DNA of 5,205 bases from an uncultured Chthoniobacterales bacterium (GCA_955652855.1 CATPCN010000691.1:1-5205); one strand, 5' to 3'; shown: positions 1-5,205, numbered from the stretch's first letter. The notes: generated by a model not told the origin, from the sequence alone. Translations and numbers: made by a program.

Positions 1-401
1 ATATTGTAAAGCATGATGGGCAATTTTGTTTCGCGCGCGATCGCTTGAAAATGTCGAAACAACCCTTCCTGGCTCGGCTTGTTGTAATACGGCGCGACGA
101 GCAGCGCGCCATCCACGCCGAGCTTCTCGGCCAATTTTGTGTCGGCGACCGCGTGATGCGTCGCGTTTGATCCGGTGCCGGCCAACACCTGGCAACGTTT
201 GTTCGCGATTGTGACCGCGAGGCGAATAATTTGTTCGCGTTCTTCGTGCGAAAGCGTGGGCGATTCGCCCGTTGTGCCGACCGCGATAATTCCGGTAATG
301 CCCTCAGCGATCTGCGATTCGATCAATTTTTCGAACGCGGGTATGTCGATCTTGCCGTCGCGAAACGGAGTGACGAGCGCCGTGAAAGTGCCGCGAAACA
401 T
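1..401 (-). CDS. dapA: 4-hydroxy-tetrahydrodipicolinate synthase, N-terminal part (cut by window edge)
   Basis: This cytoplasmic enzyme condenses pyruvate with L-aspartate-4-semialdehyde, the first committed step of the diaminopimelate/lysine pathway. The first 133 residues of a protein usually near 290-300 are visible. They show the early strands and helices of the TIM barrel: the start MFRGTFTALVTPF, the pyruvate-site motif GTTGESPTL (residues 43-51, with the two threonines at 43-44), AGTGSNAT (74-81), APYYNKPS (103-110) with the tyrosine that reaches the neighbouring active site, and PIMLYN (128-133) carrying the conserved catalytic tyrosine 132. The Schiff-base lysine lies beyond the edge and cannot be checked. 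The ATG at 401 gives the standard N-terminus. No Shine-Dalgarno sequence is evident, and a GC hairpin ends 17 bases before the start. The gene follows dapF on the same strand, so cotranscription is likely. Identity is firm. Confidence 0.95.
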   Translation of the reverse strand, partial: MFRGTFTALVTPFRDGKIDIPAFEKLIESQIAEGITGIIAVGTTGESPTLSHEEREQIIRLAVTIANKRCQVLAGTGSNATHHAVADTKLAEKLGVDGALLVAPYYNKPSQEGLFRHFQAIARETKLPIMLYN

Positions 402-411
402 TTCGGATTAT

Positions 412-436
412 TGTAGAGGCGGCTGTCCTCAGCCGC
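412..436. repeat. GC-rich hairpin repeat, copy 1 (TGTAG-type)
   Basis: A perfect 7-bp stem, GCGGCTG at 419-425 pairing with CAGCCGC at 430-436 around a TCCT loop, is preceded by TGTAG (412-416). It resembles the two hairpins that follow but is more divergent: AGG replaces CCAC after TGTAG, and the loop is longer. It lies in the short leader just upstream of dapA on the minus strand. No T-run follows in either direction, so it is not a typical intrinsic terminator. Confidence 0.6.
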
Positions 437-444
437 AATTGCGT

Positions 445-512
445 TGTAGCCACGGCGCTGTGCGCCGTCTGAGTGTTTGCTGATCCGGACCGGCCACAGG
501 CCGGTGGCTACA
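445..512. repeat. Inverted pair of hairpin repeats (REPIN-like element)
   Basis: The element is bounded by perfect 9-bp terminal inverted repeats, TGTAGCCAC at 445-453 and GTGGCTACA at 504-512. Inside each end is a hairpin: ACGGCGC/GCGCCGT (452-458 with 462-468) and ACCGGCC/GGCCGGT (489-495 with 499-505). Read outward-in, both copies follow TGTAGCCAC, stem, TGT loop, stem, C, and the stems differ in bases while keeping full pairing. This two-copies-inverted layout is that of REP doublets (REPINs) or small non-autonomous elements. No coding capacity is present. It fills most of the dapF-dapA gap and includes the dapF stop codon. Mobility by a REP-associated transposase is inference; none is encoded here. 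Confidence 0.7.
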
Positions 513-1311
513 CTTCAATCGCTCCTTCGAAAACAAAATCCGCCGGGCCGGTGAGCGTGACGTTTTTGAATTGCGCGCCGCTTTTATCAAAGCCGACTTG
601 AAGCTCATCGCCGCCGCGAACAAGCACACTAACTGGCGCGATTGCGTTTTCGGTCGCGGCAAAAATCAAAGCGCTCGCCACCACGCCAGTTCCGCAGGCG
701 AGCGTTTCCTCTTCAACACCGCGCTCATAAGTTCGGACCGCGATCGCGCGCGGCCCACGTTTCTCGATAAAATTTACGTTCGCCCCGGACGGGGAAAAAA
801 ATTCGTGCCGGCGAATCGCCGCGCCAAGTTTCGCAACATCGACATTATCGATCTTGTCGACCGGCAGGACGACGTGCGGCACGCCGCTGTTTATAAAATG
901 CACGCGAAGTTTTTGTCCGGCGACGTCAAGATCGACATTAAGCCGCAGATCGCGCGGCTCGCTCATCTGCAAACAAACGAGCTCGCCCTCAATCGCCGCG
1001 CCAATCACGCCGGCCGGCGTTTCGAACGAAAGTTTTTTTAGCGGACCGGCAATGTGATTTGCAAACCGCGCGAAACAACGCGCGCCGTTTCCGCACATCT
1101 CAGCCTCGCCGCCGTCGCGGTTGTAGTAGCGCATTCGAAAATCCGCGCCATTCGAAGATTTTTCCAACAACAAAATGCCGTCCGCGCCCACGCCGCGATG
1201 ACGATCGCAGATGCGAGAGATTTGTTCCGGGCCCAGTCGCAAATCGCCGGCGCGATTATCGAGCAATACGAAATCGTTGCCCGCGCCGTTCATTTTCGTG
1301 AAGCGAAGCAT
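508..1311 (-). CDS. dapF: Diaminopimelate epimerase
   Basis: This enzyme interconverts LL- and meso-diaminopimelate in the cytoplasm by a cofactor-independent two-cysteine mechanism, supplying lysine and peptidoglycan precursors. The 267-residue product has the normal family length. The N-terminal half carries KMNGAGNDF (6-14), DRHRGVGADG (36-45) and the first catalytic cysteine, C73, in MCGNGARCFARF (72-83). The C-terminal half carries NSGVPHVV (141-148), the YERGVEEET segment (195-203) and the second catalytic cysteine, C206, in ACGTG (205-209). It ends on a conserved TGPA (254-257) and a short tail. The ATG at 1311 was chosen because MLRFTKMNG matches the usual start; an in-frame TTG at 1350 would add 13 residues of no known homology. 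No clear Shine-Dalgarno sequence is present. The TATGAT at 1332-1327 could be a -10 box, but no convincing -35 accompanies it. dapA lies downstream on the same strand, suggesting a lysine operon. Confidence 0.96.
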   Translation of the reverse strand: MLRFTKMNGAGNDFVLLDNRAGDLRLGPEQISRICDRHRGVGADGILLLEKSSNGADFRMRYYNRDGGEAEMCGNGARCFARFANHIAGPLKKLSFETPAGVIGAAIEGELVCLQMSEPRDLRLNVDLDVAGQKLRVHFINSGVPHVVLPVDKIDNVDVAKLGAAIRRHEFFSPSGANVNFIEKRGPRAIAVRTYERGVEEETLACGTGVVASALIFAATENAIAPVSVLVRGGDELQVGFDKSGAQFKNVTLTGPADFVFEGAIEV

Positions 1312-1485
1312 AAGCAATTGTCGTTTATCATAGTCTGAGGCCAAAGCCAATTCACGCGCACAAATTTCGTCTCGGATCCAAATTAATGCTGGAAAATCTC
1401 ACGCCACTTCGATAGGACATTGCACGTGGACTTGCTCCTTCATTGGGCGCACCAGGGAGTCACAGCCTGAGAGCGAGCGTGAATC

Positions 1486-2508
1486 ATGAGCGCTCGGCAA
1501 AAGATCAGCGACGATCAGAAGCTCGAACAGGCGGCACGGCTCGCGATCAAAAAATATCTACACAAAGCGCATCCGTCGCCGCGACAGGCGTGCCGAATCA
1601 TCTCTCCACACCCAGTCCATAATGTCGTGGGCGTCACGGTCGGGCGAAAGAAAGTTAAGGACAAGAATACGAAGACGATTTGCATTCGCCTTTATGTGCG
1701 ACACAAATTTCACCTTCCCCGCGGGTCGAAGTTTGCGTTGCCGAAAGAAATTGCAGGCTTCCCGACCGATATCATTGCCGTGGGCACGCCGCGACACACC
1801 TCAAACGGCGGTACGCTCGATCTCAAGCGTAAGCGCCCGGCCCGGCCAGGATGCTGGCTGACAGCGGAACCTCTCACGGAAATCTCGCTTGCGACGCAGG
1901 GGACATTCGGCGCGGTGGTCGAGGATGGAAACGGCGCGCTTTACATTTTGAGCAACAATCATGTGATCGCTAATGAGGATCAAAACTCAAAGGGCGACCT
2001 CGTTTATCAACCGACTAATGAGTCAGCCAACAAGATCGCCAAGTTAATCACTATCATCCCGCTCGATCGTTCGGGCGCGAACAAAGTCGACTGCGCGTTA
2101 GCGAAAGTGATTCAAGCAAAGGACGTGAGCGGAGTGCCGCTCGACCCAGTGGGCCCATTGAGCAACACCTCGCCGATGGATGCCCAGGTGGGAATGAAAG
2201 TCGAAAAAATCGGTGCAAGCACCGGGCACACGATCGGCACGGTGATTTCCACAAGCGCCGCTTTCAAAGTCGACTACGCCACCGCACCGGATTTGCTGCT
2301 GGCGGACCAAATCCAAATTGAAAACGGCGATAAAGATTTTTGCGGTCACGGCGACTCCGGTTCGCTCGTCGTTGACGTTGAAACAAAGCAAGCTGTTGGC
2401 CTTTTAACCGTAAACATGGATGGCTTCGCTCTGGCCAATCGCCTCAGCAACGTTATGGCGGCATTGAGCGCAAAATTAGGATCGCCACTACACCTGAAAA
2501 TTTCCTAA
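1486..2508 (+). CDS. Trypsin-fold serine protease with N-terminal accessory domain
   Basis: The 340-residue product is probably an active endopeptidase; its substrate is unknown. The catalytic triad can be read directly: H159 in YILSNNHVIA (153-162), D202 in KVDCALAKV (200-208), and S291 in GHGDSGSLVVD (287-297). The pre-protease segment around residues 45-102 (VVGVTVG, a T-x-x-I-x-I-x-x-Y-V-R strand, then LPKEIAGFPTDIIAVG) matches, from memory, an N-terminal domain that recurs in bacterial trypsin-like proteases of this type. GASTGHTIGTV (243-253) and the ADQIQI strand (273-278) also fit that group. No signal peptide or membrane segment is seen, so the protein is predicted to be cytoplasmic unless released another way. 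The first 35 residues are polar and basic. The ATG at 1486 has only a weak purine stretch (GAGCGA) upstream. A metalloprotease gene follows after 23 bp and is likely cotranscribed. The family assignment is good, the function open. Confidence 0.85.
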   Translation: MSARQKISDDQKLEQAARLAIKKYLHKAHPSPRQACRIISPHPVHNVVGVTVGRKKVKDKNTKTICIRLYVRHKFHLPRGSKFALPKEIAGFPTDIIAVGTPRHTSNGGTLDLKRKRPARPGCWLTAEPLTEISLATQGTFGAVVEDGNGALYILSNNHVIANEDQNSKGDLVYQPTNESANKIAKLITIIPLDRSGANKVDCALAKVIQAKDVSGVPLDPVGPLSNTSPMDAQVGMKVEKIGASTGHTIGTVISTSAAFKVDYATAPDLLLADQIQIENGDKDFCGHGDSGSLVVDVETKQAVGLLTVNMDGFALANRLSNVMAALSAKLGSPLHLKIS

Positions 2509-2531
2509 ACAAAACCCAACCCTACCAAAAA

Positions 2532-3197
2532 ATGAAAACCTGCATCCTTCGTTTTACATTCGTCAGTTGCCTTCTCCTCGCACTGAGTAGTTGCTCCACC
2601 AGCACCCAAACCACCGCCAGCAGCGCATGCAGCCGAACCGCGCACGCAAGCCAAGCCCCCATCGAAATGTGCGCCGCGCAAAATTTCCCGTCAGGAAATA
2701 TCAACGCCTATTTGCCGGTTAAATCGTTGATCAAAAAGGAAGGTCCGGTGGCCGTGATGTACATGCCAGCACAATGGCCGAACAGATCCAATCTTAAGGT
2801 CGGCTTCATGGACGATGACTACGGTTTGAAGAGCAAAGTGATGAGCAAGGCCCGCCAGTGGAGCAATTATGCCAACATCACCTTTTCAGAGAGTAGCGCC
2901 GCCGCCGCCGCCATTCGGATTTCTTTTCGCGGGACCGGTTATTGGTCGGTCATCGGCACGACCGCGAAGAAGGTTCCAAAAAATGAGCAGACGCTGAATC
3001 TGCAATTTTGGAACGGCGTGCCGGACAACGAAGTGCAGCGCGTCGTTTTGCATGAATTCGGACATACATTGGGCTTGTTGCACGAACATGAATCGCCACT
3101 CGCCCAAATTCCGTGGGACAAAAACGCCGTCTACAAATATTACACCGGGCCTCCGAATTGCTGCAAAGAGAAAAACCCGGCCCCGACATCGCGATGA
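2532..3197 (+). CDS. Astacin-like zinc metalloprotease lipoprotein, 5' part of a frameshifted gene
   Basis: The 221 readable residues begin with a lipoprotein signal: basic start, hydrophobic stretch FTFVSCLLLAL, and lipobox LSSC with C21 as the predicted lipidated cysteine. The mature part is therefore predicted to be membrane-anchored outside the cytoplasm. A metzincin fold follows: substrate-edge strand region AAIRISFR (126-133), then the zinc and catalytic signature HEFGHTLGLLHEH (174-186) with H174, H178 and H184 as metal ligands and E175 as the general base. The continuation ESPLAQIPWDKNAVYKYY (187-204) is typical of bacterial M12A/astacin-type enzymes. The frame then fails: after GPPN (206-209) it reads an unrelated tail to a TGA at 3195, while the expected Met-turn continues in another frame. 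As it stands the product would lack the Met-turn and C-terminal subdomain and is probably inactive. An alanine tract (GCC x5) sits at residues 123-127. The gene is 23 bp behind the serine protease. Confidence 0.8.
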   Translation: MKTCILRFTFVSCLLLALSSCSTSTQTTASSACSRTAHASQAPIEMCAAQNFPSGNINAYLPVKSLIKKEGPVAVMYMPAQWPNRSNLKVGFMDDDYGLKSKVMSKARQWSNYANITFSESSAAAAAIRISFRGTGYWSVIGTTAKKVPKNEQTLNLQFWNGVPDNEVQRVVLHEFGHTLGLLHEHESPLAQIPWDKNAVYKYYTGPPNCCKEKNPAPTSR

Positions 3198-3337
3198 CGG
3201 CCTTCGATAAGAATTCCATCATGTGCTATCCGGTTTCAGATGCACTGACGGTTGGTCATTATGAAATCGGTTGGAACAGGGAATTGTCGGAAACGGACAA
3301 AACATTCATCGCAAAAGTCTACCCGAAGAAACCGTAG
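3182..3337 (+). pseudogene. Displaced C-terminal part of the astacin-like metalloprotease
   Basis: In the frame one base back from the preceding reading frame, the sequence resumes as PDIAMTAFDKNSIMCYPV and ends at TAG 3335-3337. SIMCY is the Met-turn expected after the HExxHxxGxxHE site of astacin-type enzymes, with its methionine and the following tyrosine that often helps bind zinc. The segment closes with GHYEIGWNRELSETDKTFIAKVYP, a normal C-terminal end for the family. Restoring one base, for instance in the AAAAA run (3171-3175) or the CCCC run (3181-3184), would join both parts into a protein of about 268 residues. The joined linker also looks shorter than I expect between GPPN and the Met-turn, so a larger deletion is possible. 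The ATG at 3113 in this frame is not a credible start. The last 32 bases overlap trpA on the other strand. Confidence 0.75.
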
Positions 3338-4121
3338 AATTTGTTTTTGCAGCCGCGATTAGCGGCCGGACAAGATCGACAATTCGCTCGGGAAGATTGG
3401 GGCTTTGCGCGTGCTCGGCAATTTCGCGGACGATCGCGCTGCCGATGACGACGGCATCGGCGAGCCGCGCGGCTTCCCGCGCTTGCTCCACATTTGAGAT
3501 GCCGAAACCGACGGCGATAGGCAACGACGTGACGCCGCGAATCTCTGCTACCCGATCCGCGAGTGACGATGCCATATCGGTTCGTGCGCCAGTCACGCCT
3601 TCGCGCGAGACGTAATAAATAAATCCCCTCGCCTGTGCGCAAATTTTTGCGAGGCGCTCTTTCGGCGTCGTTGGCGCGACGAGTCGAATGTGAAAAAGCG
3701 CCTCACTTTTAAAATCGATTTCTTCGTCGGGCGGAAGATCGAGAATGAGCAGTCCATCGACCCCGACGATCTCTGCTTCGCGATGAAATTCCACGAATTG
3801 AAAAATCGGATTCATGTAGGTGTAGAGCACGATCGGAACTTGCGATCGGCGACGAATCTCGCGGACACATTCGAGCACACCGTGCACGGTTGCGCCCGCC
3901 TCGAGCGCGCGCTGCGCCGCGAGCTGATTGACAATGCCGTCGGCCAGCGGATCGGAAAATGGGACGCCGAGCTCGAGGATATCGGCGCCGGCTTTCTCCA
4001 GCGCGAGCGCAAGATCGACAGTTCGCGCGAAACTCGGATCGCCGGCGCAGATGTACGGGATAAAACCTTTGCGGCGTTCTGTGCGCAGCCGCGCGAAACA
4101 GTTATCGATTCGGTTTTGCAT
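3306..4121 (-). CDS. trpA: Tryptophan synthase alpha chain
   Basis: This subunit cleaves indole-3-glycerol phosphate to indole and glyceraldehyde-3-phosphate and passes indole through a tunnel to TrpB. The 271-residue protein is a full-length TIM barrel. Visible landmarks are FIPYICAGDPS (20-30), the acid/base pair E50 in ILELGVPFSDPL (48-59) and D61 in ADG (60-62), loop GVTGAR (175-180), and phosphate-binding GFGIS (205-209) and GSAIV (227-231). The ATG at 4121 gives a normal start, MQNRIDNCFARL; no clear Shine-Dalgarno sequence precedes it. trpB is not visible: the upstream neighbour is the divergent queE, so trpA has its own promoter or has been separated from other trp genes. The C-terminus runs about 12 residues past the usual PLIAAAK end, and this extra tail overlaps the end of the metalloprotease gene. 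Identity is firm. Confidence 0.96.
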   Translation of the reverse strand: MQNRIDNCFARLRTERRKGFIPYICAGDPSFARTVDLALALEKAGADILELGVPFSDPLADGIVNQLAAQRALEAGATVHGVLECVREIRRRSQVPIVLYTYMNPIFQFVEFHREAEIVGVDGLLILDLPPDEEIDFKSEALFHIRLVAPTTPKERLAKICAQARGFIYYVSREGVTGARTDMASSLADRVAEIRGVTSLPIAVGFGISNVEQAREAARLADAVVIGSAIVREIAEHAQSPNLPERIVDLVRPLIAAAKTNSTVSSGRLLR

Positions 4122-4133
4122 TACAGCGCTGGA

Positions 4134-4169
4134 ACTTTGCGTCGCAAACGTTCAAAGTCGAACGTTCAA
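4134..4169. promoter_or_regulatory. Dyad and direct repeat in the trpA/queE divergent spacer
   Basis: The 55-bp spacer between the two divergent starts contains the perfect 13-bp palindrome TTTGCGTCGCAAA (4136-4148). It is overlapped and followed by two identical 9-mers, AACGTTCAA at 4147-4155 and 4161-4169, 14 bp apart. A longer imperfect arrangement, ACTTTG (4134-4139) with CAAAGT (4153-4158), encloses the palindrome. The location suits an operator serving one or both genes, but no convincing -10/-35 pair can be read and no regulator is known from this window. The AACGTTCAA copies could instead be remnants of a simple tandem repeat. Confidence 0.35.
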
Positions 4170-4176
4170 CCTGCAA

Positions 4177-4836
4177 ATGTCCGAGCACGAGAAAACGCTA
4201 ACGATTAACGAAATCTATCACTCGATCCAGGGCGAGAGCACCTGGGCGGGGTGGCCGTGTGTTTTTGTGCGACTAACGTTTTGCGATTTGCGCTGCTCGT
4301 ACTGCGACACGGAATACGCGTTTTACGAAGGAAAAAAGCAGACCCTGAATGAAATTGTCGATCTTGTAGAAAAGTTTCGTTGTCCGCTCGTCGAGATCAC
4401 GGGAGGCGAACCGCTTCTGCAGAAAAATGTTCTCCCGTTAATGTCGATCTTATGCGATGCCGGTCACACTGTCCTCCTCGAAACGAGCGGCGCGCACGAC
4501 ATTTCGCGAGTCGATCAACGCGTGCATCGGATCATGGATTTGAAAACGCCGGGCAGCGGTGAAGCGCAGCGTAATCTTTTTTCAAACATCGAGCATCTCA
4601 CCAAGCGCGATGAAGTGAAGTTCGTGATTGGTTCGCGCGAAGATTACGAATGGTCGCGCGAACAGATTGCGCGCTCCGATTTGTCAAAGCGTTGCGGCGC
4701 CGTTCTGCTTTCACCGATTTTTGGCCGGATCGATCCGCGTGAGATTGTGGAATGGATGCTGACCGACAAGCTCGACGCGCGGTTTCAACTTCAGATGCAC
4801 AAATTCATCTGGACGCCGACGCAACGCGGGGTGTGA
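4177..4836 (+). CDS. queE: 7-carboxy-7-deazaguanine synthase (radical SAM)
   Basis: This enzyme rearranges 6-carboxy-5,6,7,8-tetrahydropterin to 7-carboxy-7-deazaguanine using S-adenosylmethionine and a 4Fe-4S cluster, on the way to preQ0 and queuosine. The 219-residue protein begins with NEIYHSIQGES (11-21), where substrate and cofactor contacts are typical. It has the cluster motif C36-x3-C40-x2-C43 (CDLRCSYC), the SAM-binding EITGGEP (73-79), LETSG (101-105) and DLKTPGSGE (121-129), and ends with the family-typical QMHKFIWTP (206-214). The C-x3-C-x2-C spacing is the ordinary radical SAM one. The ATG at 4177 was chosen because homology begins there; the open frame extends 249 bases further upstream, but that part lies antisense to trpA. 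No Shine-Dalgarno sequence is obvious. queD follows after 4 bp, so the two are almost certainly one operon. Confidence 0.95.
   Translation: MSEHEKTLTINEIYHSIQGESTWAGWPCVFVRLTFCDLRCSYCDTEYAFYEGKKQTLNEIVDLVEKFRCPLVEITGGEPLLQKNVLPLMSILCDAGHTVLLETSGAHDISRVDQRVHRIMDLKTPGSGEAQRNLFSNIEHLTKRDEVKFVIGSREDYEWSREQIARSDLSKRCGAVLLSPIFGRIDPREIVEWMLTDKLDARFQLQMHKFIWTPTQRGV
4828..4831 (+). promoter_or_regulatory. Probable ribosome binding site of queD inside queE end
   Basis: A GGGG stretch in the last codons of queE lies 9 bases before the queD ATG. It is one of the few purine-rich sites at a start in this window. With the 4-bp gap between stop and start, it suggests translation of queD is coupled to queE. 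Confidence 0.4.
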
Positions 4837-4840
4837 TCAA

Positions 4841-5203
4841 ATGCGCGCGCGATTGACGAAAGACTTTACGTTCGAGGCGGCGCAGACTTTGCCGAGCGCG
4901 CCGGAAGGCCACAAGTGCCGGAAGATGCACGGGCACAGTTTTAAGATCGAGATTTCGGTGGAAGGAGATGTCGATCCAAAATTCGGCTGGGTTTACGATC
5001 ACGCCGAGATTTCCTCGGCAATGAAGCCCCTTCTGCAGCAGCTCGATCACTCGTATTTGAACGACATTCCGGGCCTGGAGAATCCGACGATCGAGAATAT
5101 GGCGGCGTGGCTTTGGAAAAAATTGCAACCGCAATGCGCGGGCCTTTGCGAAATTGTGGTGCACGAAACGCCGACCGCGCGCTGCGTTTATCGCGGCGCT
5201 TAA
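4841..5203 (+). CDS. queD: 6-carboxy-5,6,7,8-tetrahydropterin synthase
   Basis: This enzyme converts 7,8-dihydroneopterin triphosphate to 6-carboxytetrahydropterin, the substrate of QueE, releasing acetaldehyde and triphosphate. The 120-residue product matches the usual bacterial length and aligns end to end with E. coli QueD from memory: KDFTFEAA, PEGHKC, HGHSF, then LDHSYLNDIPGLENPT and the closing RGA. Present are the catalytic cysteine C26, zinc-type histidines H30 and H32 (MHGHSF), the D69-H70 pair in QLDHSYLND, and E109 in HETPTARC. The first expected zinc histidine, in the FEAAH motif, is glutamine here (Q15, codon CAG at 4883-4885). The rest is so well conserved that the protein is probably functional, with an altered metal site. 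It is complete, ending at TAA two bases before the window edge, and is translated just behind queE. Confidence 0.93.
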   Translation: MRARLTKDFTFEAAQTLPSAPEGHKCRKMHGHSFKIEISVEGDVDPKFGWVYDHAEISSAMKPLLQQLDHSYLNDIPGLENPTIENMAAWLWKKLQPQCAGLCEIVVHETPTARCVYRGA

Positions 5204-5205
5204 AG

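Noticed and set aside
402..507. Intrinsic terminator between dapF and dapA
   Set aside because: Several GC stems are present, but none is followed by a T-run on either strand, and the repeat-family explanation fits better.
445..512. CRISPR array
   Set aside because: The units are hairpins in inverted orientation with unequal sequence, not direct repeats separated by uniform spacers.
571..1041. 156-codon open frame on the plus strand opposite dapF
   Set aside because: It is fully antisense to a firmly identified dapF, shows no recognisable motif, and is explained by the GC-rich codon pattern of the true gene.
1312..1350. Upstream TTG start for dapF adding 13 residues
   Set aside because: The added residues have no counterpart in the family, and the ATG at 1311 gives the standard MLRFTKMNG start.
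1312..1485. Promoters or a small RNA in the dapF/serine protease divergent region
   Set aside because: A TATGAT (1332-1327, minus) is visible, but no matching -35, riboswitch fold or conserved RNA motif could be recognised, so no feature is called.
3113..3181. Independent small gene starting at 3113 upstream of the displaced Met-turn
   Set aside because: This stretch lies out of frame within the intact metalloprotease coding part; only the portion after about 3182 shows family sequence.
3928..4176. 83-residue N-terminal extension of QueE
   Set aside because: The extension lies antisense to trpA and across the divergent spacer. QueE homology and normal length start at the ATG at 4177.
3690..4208. 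172-codon open frame on the plus strand opposite trpA
   Set aside because: It is antisense to trpA and runs into the queE start in another frame. It has no domain-like features.

Overview
The window reads as a stretch of chromosome from a moderately GC-rich bacterium. No rRNA or other taxonomic marker is present. The style of the TrpA, DapF and QueD proteins, the near absence of strong Shine-Dalgarno sequences and the TGTAG-flanked GC hairpins remind me of soil Verrucomicrobia (Chthoniobacter/Udaeobacter-like). That assignment is an impression, not a demonstration.

Layout. Positions 1-1311, minus strand, hold a lysine/meso-diaminopimelate pair. dapF (1311-508) is followed by dapA (401-1), which runs off the left edge just after its catalytic tyrosine. 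The 106-bp gap between them is almost filled by three short GC hairpins of one repeat family, two of them arranged as an inverted pair; the dapF stop codon lies inside one repeat. Positions 1312-1485 are a divergent intergenic region. Positions 1486-3337, plus strand, carry an accessory-looking pair of protease genes. The first is a signal-less trypsin-fold serine protease with an extra N-terminal domain. It is followed 23 bp later by an astacin-like zinc metalloprotease lipoprotein gene that is frameshifted before its Met-turn. The 3' end of the metalloprotease gene overlaps the end of trpA (4121-3306, minus strand) tail to tail. Beyond a 55-bp divergent spacer with a clear dyad and a direct repeat lie queE (4177-4836) and queD (4841-5203) on the plus strand, separated by 4 bp and making the 7-deazaguanine precursor of preQ0/queuosine.

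How the genes work together. dapA and dapF supply diaminopimelate for lysine and peptidoglycan. trpA makes indole for the TrpB half of tryptophan synthase, which is not in the window. queD and queE act one after the other between 7,8-dihydroneopterin triphosphate and 7-carboxy-7-deazaguanine. The two proteases have no visible metabolic link to these genes and look like an insertion between housekeeping loci; whether they act together is unknown. The points most worth a second look are the hairpin family, the broken metalloprotease, the two-domain serine protease, and the His-to-Gln change at a predicted zinc ligand of QueD.
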